Source: an uncultured Eubacterium sp. (lineage in GTDB: Bacteria > Bacillota > Clostridia > Lachnospirales > Lachnospiraceae). From it: a stretch of DNA of 64,000 bases. The stretch is from NCBI GenBank assembly GCA_910577225.1, contig CAJTMV010000013.1, forward strand, positions 27,298 to 91,297, given 5' to 3'. Below the pieces are notes generated by a model. That model worked only from the letters and a program-made list of their open reading frames with translations. It was not told the DNA's origin and did not search any database. Shown piece by piece: positions 43,975 to 52,818 of the stretch. Each line of letters starts with the position of its first letter. The first letter of the stretch is position 1. Made by a program: the position numbers and the translations under genes.

Positions 43975-44899
43975 TACAAATGATCTGACGAACCGTATCA
44001 ACGAACGCTATAGCACGATGAGCAGAGGACAAAAGCTGCTGGCGACTTACATAACGGATAACTATGATAAAGCTGTATTTTTAACGGCGGCCAGATTAGG
44101 GGAGGCCGTCGGCGTCAGCGAATCTACGGTGGTACGGTTTGCCGCGCAGCTTGGATATAAAGGATATCCGCAGTTTCAAAGAGCTCTGGAAGAGATGGTA
44201 CGCGGCAGACTGGACGCGGTTTCACGTATCGAAGTTACATACGGCAGAATCAGCCGGTCCAGAGTGCTTGATTCTGTGCTAAAGTCAGATATGGAAAAGA
44301 TAAAAGATACCTGTGAAAAGATCGATCAGAATGCATTTGAGATGGCTGTGGAGACGATTTTAACTGCCAGACGGATTTATGTGATCGGTATTCGCAGCTG
44401 TGCGCCGCTTGCCGCGTTTCTGGCGTTTTATTTAAACTATATTTTTGATCGGGTGATACTGTTACATACAAACAGTTCCAGTGAAATATTTGAGCAGATG
44501 GTACGTATCAGCAGGGAGGATGTGATTATAGGGATCAGTTTTCCCAGATATTCCCTGCGTACCCTGAAAGCGCTGGAATTTGCCAATCATCGGAGTGCGA
44601 AGGTAATTACGCTGACAGACAGCGTTCATTCTCCGATGAATCTTTACTCTTCCTGCAATCTGATCGCAGAAAGCAATATGGCGTCCATTGTGGACTCTCT
44701 TGTCGCGCCGTTAAGCGTGATCAACGCACTGATTGTCGCGCTGTGTATGCGCAGACAGGATGAGGTGGCGGATACGCTTGAGTCGTTAGAGCAGATCTGG
44801 GACGACTATCAGGTGTACGAGAACGATGAAATCGACTACATTGACGATAAGCTAAAAATGCGGTATGCACAGGCAAAAGATCAGGATGAATGTGTATGA
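43967..44899 (+). CDS. MurR/RpiR family transcriptional regulator
   Basis: The 310-residue protein has an N-terminal RpiR helix-turn-helix (AARLGEAVGVSESTVVRFAA, residues 40-60) and a C-terminal SIS sugar-phosphate domain (about 115-260; IGIRSCAPLAAFLAF and ALEFANHRSAKVITLT). It overlaps the transpeptidase stop by 8 bases, so it is translationally coupled to a cell-wall gene. An amino-sugar phosphate from wall recycling is a plausible ligand, but this is inference. The 3' end carries a 17-bp tandem duplication. Confidence 0.92.
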   Translation: MGNTNDLTNRINERYSTMSRGQKLLATYITDNYDKAVFLTAARLGEAVGVSESTVVRFAAQLGYKGYPQFQRALEEMVRGRLDAVSRIEVTYGRISRSRVLDSVLKSDMEKIKDTCEKIDQNAFEMAVETILTARRIYVIGIRSCAPLAAFLAFYLNYIFDRVILLHTNSSSEIFEQMVRISREDVIIGISFPRYSLRTLKALEFANHRSAKVITLTDSVHSPMNLYSSCNLIAESNMASIVDSLVAPLSVINALIVALCMRRQDEVADTLESLEQIWDDYQVYENDEIDYIDDKLKMRYAQAKDQDECV

Positions 44900-44917
44900 T
44901 GGATGAATGTGTATGAT
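44884..44917 (+). repeat. 17-bp perfect tandem duplication at a gene junction
   Basis: GGATGAATGTGTATGAT occurs twice in direct succession (44884-44900 and 44901-44917). The first copy contains the stop of the RpiR gene; the second repeats that end in the spacer before the next ribosome site. It looks like a recent slippage event. Confidence 0.9.
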
Positions 44918-44930
44918 AAAGGAGAAGGAA

Positions 44931-46205
44931 ATGTCTGAACAGATCATAGTGGCAGGAGGCGGGCCGGCCGGAATGATGGCGGCAATTGCAGCAGCCGCGC
45001 AGGGCAGTCGTGTTTTACTGCTGGAGCGGAATGAAAAAACCGGCAAAAAGCTGTATATTACCGGAAAAGGACGCTGCAATGTGACCAATGCCTGTCAGAC
45101 GGACGAGATTTTTTCGCAGATTGTCAGAAATGCCAAATTTATGTACAGCGCGATTTATACGTATGATAATTTCCGGGTCATGGATTTTTTTGAACAAAAC
45201 CGGACTCCCTTAAAAACAGAGCGGGGCGGACGCGTCTTTCCGGTATCGGATCATTCCTCCGATATTATCCGTGCGCTGGCAAAGGCGATGGAACGTCTTG
45301 GCGTCACGGTCCGGCTCCATACGAGGATCGCGTCGGTGGTAAAAGAAAACGGTATGTTTTCTGTCACAGATACCGATGGCACGGTTTATGATGCGGCAAA
45401 AGTCATCCTGGCTACGGGCGGTCTGTCGTATCCGTCCACCGGGTCGACCGGAGATGGATATTTATTTGCCGAACGGTTCGGACATACGCTGATCCCGCCA
45501 AACCCAAGCCTGACAGCCATGTATACAAAGGAGTCGTATATTCCGAAGCTGCAGGGACTGGCGTTAAAAAACGTGCGTGCCAGGATTTCTGACGGCCGCA
45601 AAGTATTATATGACGATTTCGGGGAGCTTTTATTTACACATTTCGGGGTCAGCGGACCTTTGATGCTGCGTGCAAGCGCTCTTGTTCAGGAATGGCTGCA
45701 GAAAGGACCGCTGCGGCTGAACATCGACCTAAAGCCGGCATTGACAGAGGAACAGCTGGATAAGCGTATTTTGCGTGATTTTGAACAGGCGCAGAACAAA
45801 CAGTTTAAAAATACGCTGCAGCATCTGCTCCCGGCAAAGATGATTCCGGTAATGATCGAATTAAGCGGAATTGAACCGGAGAAAAAAGTCAATGAGATTA
45901 CAAAGGAAGAGCGAAGACATCTGACAGAACAGCTGAAAAATTTTCCGGCGCATCTGACAGGGCTTCGTGATTTTAACGAAGCGATTATTACAAGAGGAGG
46001 CGTCAGCGTCAAAGAAATCCATCCTTCCACGATGGAATCAAAGCTGGTGCAGGGATTGTATTTTGCCGGAGAATTAATCGACGCAGACGCTCTGACGGGC
46101 GGATTTAATCTGCAGATCGCATGGTCCAGCGGCTATCTGGCCGGCATGAGCGCAGCGCAGAGTCTGTCAGACGCAGCTGCAGCAGGGGAAAAGAAGAAAG
46201 GATAA
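44931..46205 (+). CDS. BaiN/HI0933-family FAD-dependent oxidoreductase
   Basis: The 424-residue protein has an N-terminal dinucleotide fold (IIVAGGGPAGMMAAIAAA), the signature GKKLYITGKGRCNVTNAC, and the C-terminal FAGELIDADALTGGFNLQIA motif of the HI0933/YhiN/BaiN family. ATG 44931 has AAAGGAGAAGG upstream; an in-frame ATG at 44907 lies in the duplicated segment and lacks a site. Some relatives reduce bile-acid intermediates; most have no known substrate. It heads a run with cmk and ispH. Confidence 0.93.
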   Translation: MSEQIIVAGGGPAGMMAAIAAAAQGSRVLLLERNEKTGKKLYITGKGRCNVTNACQTDEIFSQIVRNAKFMYSAIYTYDNFRVMDFFEQNRTPLKTERGGRVFPVSDHSSDIIRALAKAMERLGVTVRLHTRIASVVKENGMFSVTDTDGTVYDAAKVILATGGLSYPSTGSTGDGYLFAERFGHTLIPPNPSLTAMYTKESYIPKLQGLALKNVRARISDGRKVLYDDFGELLFTHFGVSGPLMLRASALVQEWLQKGPLRLNIDLKPALTEEQLDKRILRDFEQAQNKQFKNTLQHLLPAKMIPVMIELSGIEPEKKVNEITKEERRHLTEQLKNFPAHLTGLRDFNEAIITRGGVSVKEIHPSTMESKLVQGLYFAGELIDADALTGGFNLQIAWSSGYLAGMSAAQSLSDAAAAGEKKKG

Positions 46206-46229
46206 GAAGGAGAGAAAGGAAACAGTTCC

Positions 46230-46910
46230 ATGGGCTTTAACATTGCAATAGACGGACCTTCCGGAGCGGGAAAAAGTACCATTGCCAAACGCCTTGCAAA
46301 TGAGTTATCATTTGTATACGTAGATACGGGCGCCATGTACCGCGCGATGGCCCTTTATTTTCTACGGGAAAATATCGATCCGAAGGATGAGCAGGCGATC
46401 GCTGCCGCATGTACAAAGATCGACATCACCATTGCCTGGCAGGACGGTATCCAGTGCGTTTTGCTAAACGGTGAAAATGTCAACGGATATATTCGTGCCG
46501 AGGAAGTAGGTATTATGGCGTCGAATACGAGTATTTATCCGGTAGTTCGTACAAAACTGACGGCGCTTCAGCAAAAGCTGGCACAGACGAGCAACGTCAT
46601 TATGGACGGCCGCGATATCGGCACCTGCGTGCTGCCGGACGCACAGGTTAAGATTTATCTGACGGCCGAGGTATCTGCACGCGCGAAAAGAAGATATGAC
46701 GAACTCATTCAAAAGGGCGAAGAGGCGGATTATCATCAGATCGAAGCAGATATTATCGATCGCGACTATCGCGACATGCACAGGGAGATTTCGCCGTTAA
46801 AACAGGCTGACGACGCCATTTTGGTAGATTCTTCCGATATGGATATTGAGACAGTGCTTTCAGTCATCCGAACTATTTATGAAAAAGCAGTGATGAAAGG
46901 GAAAGAATGA
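46230..46910 (+). CDS. cmk: Cytidylate kinase
   Basis: The 226-residue protein has the P-loop DGPSGAGKSTIAKRLA near residues 6-21, the VDTGAMYRA motif, DGRDIGTCVLPDA and the R-R lid KRRYDELIQKG. It phosphorylates CMP and dCMP with ATP. Its stop overlaps ispH by four bases (ATGA), a common arrangement in Clostridia. Confidence 0.97.
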   Translation: MGFNIAIDGPSGAGKSTIAKRLANELSFVYVDTGAMYRAMALYFLRENIDPKDEQAIAAACTKIDITIAWQDGIQCVLLNGENVNGYIRAEEVGIMASNTSIYPVVRTKLTALQQKLAQTSNVIMDGRDIGTCVLPDAQVKIYLTAEVSARAKRRYDELIQKGEEADYHQIEADIIDRDYRDMHREISPLKQADDAILVDSSDMDIETVLSVIRTIYEKAVMKGKE

Positions 46911-47776
46911 ACGTTACAGTAGCAAAAAGCGCCGGTTTTTGTTTTGGAGTCAAACGGGCGGTTAATAAAGTCTATGAACAGGCCGATATAAAAAGAGGGC
47001 CTATTTATACTTACGGACCGATCATCCATAACGAAGAGGTTGTCAAAGATCTGGAGGAAAAGGGCGTACAGGTACTGCATGATCTGGACGAGCTGACAGA
47101 CGAACAAAAGAAAAAAGGAGGCACCGTGATTATTCGTTCGCACGGCGTATCCAAAGAAGTTTACGAAAGTCTGGCTCAGTGCGGGTTTGAAATCGAAGAC
47201 GCGACCTGTCCGTTTGTTCTTAAAATCCATCAGATCGTAGAGGAGTTTTCAAATGACGGTTATGAAATCGTAATCATCGGCAGCAGCTCACATCCGGAAG
47301 TGGAAGGAATCCGGGGATGGTGTGATCCAGGGCATACGACTGTGATTGCGGATCAGAAAGAAGCGGAAAATTATAAGCCGGAATCCGGCAAAAAAGTGTG
47401 TATTGTGGCACAAACGACTTTTAATTACAAGAAATTTCAAGAATTAGTTGAAATTATTCAAAAAAAAGGTTATATTAGAGATATACGTGTATTGAATACA
47501 ATTTGTAACGCTACAGAAGAACGGCAGAATGAAGCAGCAAGTCTGGCAGAAACTTCCGATATAATGATTGTCATTGGAGGAAGGAGCAGTTCGAATACGC
47601 AGAAACTGTATGAGATATGCAAAGAAGAATGTGCAAATACTTACTATATACAGACCGTAGCAGATTTACATTTATCTGAGACTGGTCACATTGATAACGT
47701 AGGTATTACCGCAGGGGCTTCCACCCCAAAGAAAATTATTGAGGAGGTTCAAAAGTATGTCAGAACAGAGCTTTGA
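46907..47776 (+). CDS. ispH: 4-hydroxy-3-methylbut-2-enyl diphosphate reductase
   Basis: The 289-residue protein is a full IspH. Three cluster-binding cysteines appear in SAGFCFGVKRA, EDATCPFVLK and LNTICNATEERQ. The substrate site includes IIRSHGVSKEV and GSSSHPEVEG. It carries out the last step of the MEP isoprenoid pathway, using a [4Fe-4S] cluster. It overlaps the next gene by 20 bases in a different frame. In many Clostridia, IspH and S1 are fused; here they are separate. Confidence 0.96.
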   Translation: MNVTVAKSAGFCFGVKRAVNKVYEQADIKRGPIYTYGPIIHNEEVVKDLEEKGVQVLHDLDELTDEQKKKGGTVIIRSHGVSKEVYESLAQCGFEIEDATCPFVLKIHQIVEEFSNDGYEIVIIGSSSHPEVEGIRGWCDPGHTTVIADQKEAENYKPESGKKVCIVAQTTFNYKKFQELVEIIQKKGYIRDIRVLNTICNATEERQNEAASLAETSDIMIVIGGRSSSNTQKLYEICKEECANTYYIQTVADLHLSETGHIDNVGITAGASTPKKIIEEVQKYVRTEL

Positions 47777-48842
47777 ACAAATGTTGGAAGAATCTTTTAA
47801 AACAATAAGAAACGGGGAGGTTGTTGAAGGTACTGTTATCGATGTAAAACCAGACGAAATCGTGCTTAATATCGGTTACAAGTCAGATGGTATCATTACG
47901 CGCAGTGAATACACCAATGAACCAAACGTGGATCTTACTACCCTGATTGAAACAGGCAGTACTATGGAGGCAAAAGTTTTAAAAGTAAACGACGGCGACG
48001 GACAGGTATTATTAACCTACAAACGGCTTGCCGCAGAAAAAGGAAGCAAGAGACTGGAAGAAGCGTTTGAAAATCAGGAAGTGCTTACAGCAAAAGTAGC
48101 GCAGGTATTAAACGGCGGTTTAAGCGTGATTGTGGATGAAGCAAGAGTCTTTATTCCATCCAGCCTGGTGAGCGATGTGTATGAAAAAGACCTTACCAAA
48201 TACGACGGACAGGAAATCGAGTTTGTAATTACCGAGTTCAATCCAAGAAGAAGAAGAATTATCGGCGACCGCAAACAGCTTCTGGTTGCAAAGAAAGAAG
48301 AGCAGCGCAAAGCATTGTTCGAAAGAATCAATGTAGGCGACGTAGTGGAAGGAACCGTAAAGAACGTTACAGATTTTGGCGCATTTATCGATCTGGGCGG
48401 CGCGGACGGTCTGCTGCATATTTCCGAAATGTCCTGGGGACGTGTGGAAAGTCCGAAAAAAGCGTTTAAAGTGGGCGATGTCGTAAAAGTATTTATCAAA
48501 GATATCAACGATACAAAAATCGCGCTCAGCATGAAGTTCCCGGAAGACAATCCATGGAACAACGCAACGGAAAAATTCGCCGCAGGTACCGTCATTACCG
48601 GCAGAGTTGCAAGAATGACAGATTTTGGCGCATTTGTAGAGCTGGCTCCGGGAATCGACGCGCTGCTGCATGTATCCCAGATTTCCAAAGAGCATATCGA
48701 CAAACCGTCCGACGTATTAAAAGCAGGACAGGAGATCGAAGCGAAGATTGTGGATTTCAACGAAGCAGAGCGTAAGATCAGCTTAAGCATGAAAGCATTA
48801 ATTCAGGAAGAAAATGCTGTGCAGGCAGAAGAAGAGGTATAA
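47757..48842 (+). CDS. S1 RNA-binding domain protein, ribosomal protein S1-like
   Basis: The 361-residue protein contains four S1 domains, beginning near residues 17, 100, 190 and 275; the last two are canonical (VTDFGAFIDLGGADGLLHIS and MTDFGAFVELAPGIDALLHV). It helps ribosomes bind mRNA. ATG 47757 has a perfect GAGGAGG site that lies inside the ispH coding region, so the overlap is real. It could equally be named rpsA. Confidence 0.93.
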   Translation: MSEQSFEQMLEESFKTIRNGEVVEGTVIDVKPDEIVLNIGYKSDGIITRSEYTNEPNVDLTTLIETGSTMEAKVLKVNDGDGQVLLTYKRLAAEKGSKRLEEAFENQEVLTAKVAQVLNGGLSVIVDEARVFIPSSLVSDVYEKDLTKYDGQEIEFVITEFNPRRRRIIGDRKQLLVAKKEEQRKALFERINVGDVVEGTVKNVTDFGAFIDLGGADGLLHISEMSWGRVESPKKAFKVGDVVKVFIKDINDTKIALSMKFPEDNPWNNATEKFAAGTVITGRVARMTDFGAFVELAPGIDALLHVSQISKEHIDKPSDVLKAGQEIEAKIVDFNEAERKISLSMKALIQEENAVQAEEEV

Positions 48843-48894
48843 AAGGACGATGTAACCGGCAATCGCGGCCGACACATCAAAGTACAGCATATAG

Positions 48895-48929
48895 ACAGCA
48901 TGCATACGGTTGTTTATATGCTGTTTTTA
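48895..48929 (+). terminator. Terminator after the S1 gene
   Basis: ACAGCAT (48895-48901) pairs with ATGCTGT (48918-48924), followed by a run of T. It closes the cmk-ispH-S1 transcript. Confidence 0.75.
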
Positions 48930-48968
48930 TCAATCAGTTGTAATTAGAAAATTTTAGCAGGGGAGAGT

Positions 48969-49760
48969 TTGGACCGCATGTTTGAAAACTACGAAAAATT
49001 TAAAAAAGACGTACTGACGTTAACAAAAATAGACTTAAACTGCTACAAAGAAAAGCAGATGAAACGCCGGATCGATACACTGATTGGAAAGACGACGGCA
49101 AAGACATACGACCAGTATGTATCGTTGTTAAAGACCGATAAAGCTGTACTGGAACAGTTTGTAAACTTTCTGACGATCAATGTATCTGAGTTTTACCGGA
49201 ATCCGGATCAGTGGTCGATTCTGGACAAAAAAGTATTCCCGGAGCTGATTAAAAAATTTGGAAAAAACTTAAAAATCTGGAGCGCGGCATGTTCTACGGG
49301 AGACGAACCGTATTCGCTTGTTATGGCGCTGTCTAAGCATATTCCGCTCAATCAGATACATATTCTGGCGACGGACATCGATAAACAGGTGCTGGAAAAG
49401 GCACGGGTAGGTCTTTACAATGAAAAGAGCATCGCAAACGTACCGGATGATCTTAAGAAAAAATATTTCACCAAAATCGGCGCCTCCTATCAGATCTCAG
49501 ACGAGATTAAAAAACGGGTGGAATTTAAAGAACACAATCTGCTGCGCGACGCCTATCCGACCGGATGCGATATGATTGTCTGCAGAAATGTCGTTATTTA
49601 TTTTACTGACGATGCAAAGGAAGAGATTTATATCAAATTTAATCAGGCATTGAAAAAAGAAGGCATTTTATTTATCGGCAGCACGGAACAGATCATGAAT
49701 TACAAAGAATTGAATTATGACAGATCTTCTTCTTTCTTCTTTATTAAAGGGTCGAAATAA
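48969..49760 (+). CDS. CheR-type methyltransferase, second copy
   Basis: The 263-residue protein has the CheR fold, with LKIWSAACSTGDEPYSLVMA, ILATDIDKQVL and MIVCRNVVIYF. It differs from the cheR at 12735 along its whole length, so it is a distant paralogue, not a recent duplicate. The start is TTG 48969, preceded by AGGGGAG, or ATG 48978. It lacks a partner cheB here. It may methylate a different receptor set. Confidence 0.92.
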   Translation: MDRMFENYEKFKKDVLTLTKIDLNCYKEKQMKRRIDTLIGKTTAKTYDQYVSLLKTDKAVLEQFVNFLTINVSEFYRNPDQWSILDKKVFPELIKKFGKNLKIWSAACSTGDEPYSLVMALSKHIPLNQIHILATDIDKQVLEKARVGLYNEKSIANVPDDLKKKYFTKIGASYQISDEIKKRVEFKEHNLLRDAYPTGCDMIVCRNVVIYFTDDAKEEIYIKFNQALKKEGILFIGSTEQIMNYKELNYDRSSSFFFIKGSK

Positions 49761-50035
49761 TGAATTATACGGAGCCAGATAAACAGGAACCGGTAAAGGA
49801 CATGGGTAAGCCGGCTGCAGATCACAGAGCCGATAAAAAAAAGTGCAAAAGGAAGTTTTCTTTTGGCAGACTGTTAGCGATACTGTTTGTTTTGATCGCA
49901 GTTGTATATTTATCCTTTTCGGTACGTGTTTTTACGAATTTTATCCGCATCCTGATCAGTGATCCGGATGCGGCAAAGCAGCCGGGAAACGCGGCGGAAG
50001 CTCTGGATGAGATTTATGTAGAGGAAGACGAGTAG
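49760..50035 (+). CDS. Small single-pass membrane protein
   Basis: The 91-residue product has a charged N-terminus, one membrane segment (LLAILFVLIAVVYLSFSV, near residues 40-60) and an acidic tail. Its ATG shares one base with the cheR stop (TAATG), so it is co-translated. I do not recognise the family. The positive-inside rule puts the Lys-rich N-terminus in the cytoplasm. Confidence 0.7.
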   Translation: MNYTEPDKQEPVKDMGKPAADHRADKKKCKRKFSFGRLLAILFVLIAVVYLSFSVRVFTNFIRILISDPDAAKQPGNAAEALDEIYVEEDE

Positions 50036-50040
50036 CGTGT

Positions 50041-51138
50041 TCAGGAACCTTTTTTTAACGTCTGCAGGATATGCAGGCAGTATCGTTTGATGAGCAGGCG
50101 GTCTTCTTTGCATGCATCCGTCCATTCAAAATAGGATACCGAATCTTTATATTGTGTAAAAAGCGCAGGTGTAACGACTTCTTCATATTGGGGAAGGAAA
50201 ACGCCTGCTTTTTTGCTGTAACAGGTTGCGGCTTTTGCTTTTTCCCGATGCGACGCATCGACATAAGACGCGACGCTTTTATGAATGGCCATATCTTCTT
50301 TTGGCAGATAATAATAATCTTTATAATTCGGATAAAAATATTTTAATACCCCTTCCAGCAGCGTGATACGAAAACAGACCTGACCGTCTTTGGCATGCAG
50401 GTAAAAATGGTCGTTTTTACACGAAATAACAGCAGGAAGCGTCAGATCGGGACGGCAGACGACCGACAGCTCCTTTCCCACAGAGCCGTCCATTTTCCGG
50501 TAAGAAACAAGCGTACAGCTTTCTGGCTGAAATCCGCCGTTCACAAACGCGTCAAATGTATAAAGGGAAAGCAGATGTATCATGCCAAGCACGTCGTCCA
50601 GATTATGCAGCAGCAGCAGCTCCAGCAGCTCCGGCTGCGGATCTTTGACATAAGATTCATAGATTTTGATCAGTTCGCCGCCGCTGTAAGTATCTTTTCG
50701 ACTGTGTCCGAAAAATAGTTCCAGTGTTTGTTGTTTTGCATTTGCCAGTCCAAACAGGTGTTTGTAGGAACGGGCAGTCGGATACAGGTCGACATAATTT
50801 ATGTTATGGGAAACCGAATCCAGATGCAGCCGTTCGCGGCATTTTTCCATAAACGGAAGATCGAAGCGGTTTCCATAAAAGGTAACGACGGTGTCAAACG
50901 ATTCGGACAGATGTTCCAAAGCGGCAAGCAGCAGCGGTTCTTCGTCCAAAGATTCGGCAAAAAACTGTTCGGTAATAAGCGTTTCGTTTTGCACATAAGC
51001 GGCGCCGATCAGATAAAGACGGCTGCGGGAACCGGAAAAACCGGTTGTTTCGATGTCCAGAAACAACGTGTGTTCGATTGGAAAAGGAAGATGATCGGGC
51101 ACTTTAGGCAAAATATTGTTTTTTTTGATATTTTTCAT
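50041..51138 (-). CDS. YprB-like RNase H-fold exonuclease
   Basis: The 365-residue protein has a DEDD-type exonuclease fold: FLDIETTGFSG supplies the first acidic pair, FYGNRFDLPFM the second and LHNLDDVLGM the last. A C-terminal region of about 170 residues is family-specific. YprB homologues are predicted 3'-5' nucleases. Start 51138 has GGAG upstream; the first in-frame ATG at 51162 overlaps the divergent promoter region. Substrate is unknown. Confidence 0.88.
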   Translation of the reverse strand: MKNIKKNNILPKVPDHLPFPIEHTLFLDIETTGFSGSRSRLYLIGAAYVQNETLITEQFFAESLDEEPLLLAALEHLSESFDTVVTFYGNRFDLPFMEKCRERLHLDSVSHNINYVDLYPTARSYKHLFGLANAKQQTLELFFGHSRKDTYSGGELIKIYESYVKDPQPELLELLLLHNLDDVLGMIHLLSLYTFDAFVNGGFQPESCTLVSYRKMDGSVGKELSVVCRPDLTLPAVISCKNDHFYLHAKDGQVCFRITLLEGVLKYFYPNYKDYYYLPKEDMAIHKSVASYVDASHREKAKAATCYSKKAGVFLPQYEEVVTPALFTQYKDSVSYFEWTDACKEDRLLIKRYCLHILQTLKKGS

Positions 51139-51154
51139 TTTTCTTATCTCCATG

Positions 51155-51183
51155 TTGCACAATTTTTCGGAAAGTATTATAAT
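51155..51183 (+). promoter_or_regulatory. Strong promoter pointing toward the rnf operon
   Basis: TTGCAC (51155-51160) and TATAAT (51178-51183) are spaced by 17 bases. It overlaps the 5' end of the divergent exonuclease gene. The first gene it reaches is rnfC. Confidence 0.75.
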
Positions 51184-51440
51184 AAAAAAGATTGTATGAT
51201 AAATTTACTATCTGCAGATGGAACTGTCAGGACGGGTGTGCTTCGTCCCAGGCAGAAGCTGCTACAGATTTATCATATCACGGATGCGTGTATTTCGAAA
51301 CCCTGCTTTTCACAACTGTATTCTGAAAAATACAATCTGATCATATATATGGGAGAGGGTATGTTATAATCGACAGGTGGAATTGCATACGTGATGCATG
51401 CATGCTTTAAATACTAATTAGAAAGAAGGGGACGTAAAAT
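51184..51440 (+). promoter_or_regulatory. Long leader region of the rnf operon
   Basis: About 250 bases separate the promoter from rnfC. They contain a second promoter-like element, TGTTATAAT (51362-51370, extended -10), and the self-complementary GCATGCATGC near 51400. A 57-codon frame (51196-51369) starts about six bases after the first expected transcription start, without a ribosome site; it may be chance. No known riboswitch was recognised. Confidence 0.45.
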
Positions 51441-52760
51441 ATGGGATTACGTACATTTAAAAATGGCGTCCATCCTTTCGAAGGAAAGGAATTGTCCAAG
51501 GAAAAGCCAGTGCAGGAACTGCTCCCAAAAGGAGAGCTGGTATTTCCGGTATCACAGCATATTGGCGCACCTGCAAAGCCGGTTGTAAAAGTCGGTGATA
51601 CTGTATTAAGAGGCCAGGTCATTGCCGAGGCAGGAGGATTTGTCTCTGCCCCGATTCATTCTTCGGTATCTGGCACTGTAAAGAAGATCGAGCCGCGCCG
51701 TGTGCCGGTCGGGGATCTTGTGAACTCGATTGTTATCGAGAGCGACGGGGAGATGAAGGAGACGGAGTACGTAGAAGCTCCGAATATTTCACTGCTGTCC
51801 AAAGAGGAAATTATTGAAAAGGTGAAAAACGCGGGCGTTGTCGGCATGGGCGGCGCCGGATTTCCGACGCATGTCAAGCTCTCTCCAAAGGAACCGGATA
51901 AAATCGAGTACATAATAGCCAACTGTGCAGAGTGTGAGCCATATCTGACATCGGACTACAGGCGCATGATGGAAAACCCGGAGCAGCTTGTCGAAGGGAT
52001 GAAGATCGTATTACAGCTTTTTCCGAAAGCAAAAGGGGTTTTCGGTGTGGAAAATAATAAAAAAGACTGTATCCAAAAGCTGGAAGAGATCGTGAAAGAC
52101 GATCCGCGTCTGGAAGTGGCGGAGCTTATGACCAAATACCCGCAGGGCGGCGAACGACAGCTGATTTATGCCGTTACCGGCAGATCGATCAACTCTGCAA
52201 TGCTTCCGGCAGATGCGGGATGTATCGTGGACAATGTTGAGACGCTGGTAGCCATTTACAATGCGGTTAAGTTTGGCAAACCGGTCATGAATCGTATTTT
52301 TACGGTAACTGGCGACGCGGTCAGCGATCCGCGCAACTTTTATGTATGTACGGGAACGAATTTCCAGGAGATTCTGGACGCGGCCGGCGGATGCAAGCTG
52401 CCTCCGGAAAAGATGATTGCAGGCGGGCCGATGATGGGCTTTGCATTATTCGGACTTGATATTCCGGCGACAAAGACCAGTTCCGCGCTGCTTTGTATGA
52501 CAAAAGACGAAGTGGCAGCCTGCGCGCCTACCGCATGTATTAACTGCGGACGCTGTGTAGACGCCTGTCCGGAGCTTTTGATCCCATCCAGACTCGCGAA
52601 GTTTTCGGATCATGGGGATAAAGAGACGTTTGAAAAGTGGAACGGAATGGAATGTGTGGAATGTGGAAGCTGCAGCTTTATCTGTCCGGCCAGAAGGCAG
52701 CTGGCACAGTCGATTAAGACGATGAAGAAGAACATTCTGGCGGATAGAAGAAAGAAGTAG
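51441..52760 (+). CDS. rnfC: Rnf complex subunit C
   Basis: The 439-residue protein matches RnfC. It has the N-terminal barrel-sandwich (VSQHIGAPAKPVVKVGDTV), the NADH/FMN-binding GMGGAGFPTHVKL region, a SLBB-like segment, and two [4Fe-4S] motifs CINCGRCVDACP and CVECGSCSFICP. It carries electrons to NAD+ on the cytoplasmic face. It is the first gene of a complete C-D-G-E-A-B operon. Confidence 0.97.
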   Translation: MGLRTFKNGVHPFEGKELSKEKPVQELLPKGELVFPVSQHIGAPAKPVVKVGDTVLRGQVIAEAGGFVSAPIHSSVSGTVKKIEPRRVPVGDLVNSIVIESDGEMKETEYVEAPNISLLSKEEIIEKVKNAGVVGMGGAGFPTHVKLSPKEPDKIEYIIANCAECEPYLTSDYRRMMENPEQLVEGMKIVLQLFPKAKGVFGVENNKKDCIQKLEEIVKDDPRLEVAELMTKYPQGGERQLIYAVTGRSINSAMLPADAGCIVDNVETLVAIYNAVKFGKPVMNRIFTVTGDAVSDPRNFYVCTGTNFQEILDAAGGCKLPPEKMIAGGPMMGFALFGLDIPATKTSSALLCMTKDEVAACAPTACINCGRCVDACPELLIPSRLAKFSDHGDKETFEKWNGMECVECGSCSFICPARRQLAQSIKTMKKNILADRRKK

Positions 52761-52818
52761 ATAGAATTGAAAAAAGAAGAAAGAACTATAAGGAATACGA
52801 AGAAAGAGGTGAACAACT

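Noticed and set aside
47739..47776. A possible programmed frameshift fusing IspH to S1
   Set aside because: The S1 gene has its own perfect ribosome site and ATG inside the ispH end, so ordinary overlapping genes explain it. No slippery heptamer was seen.
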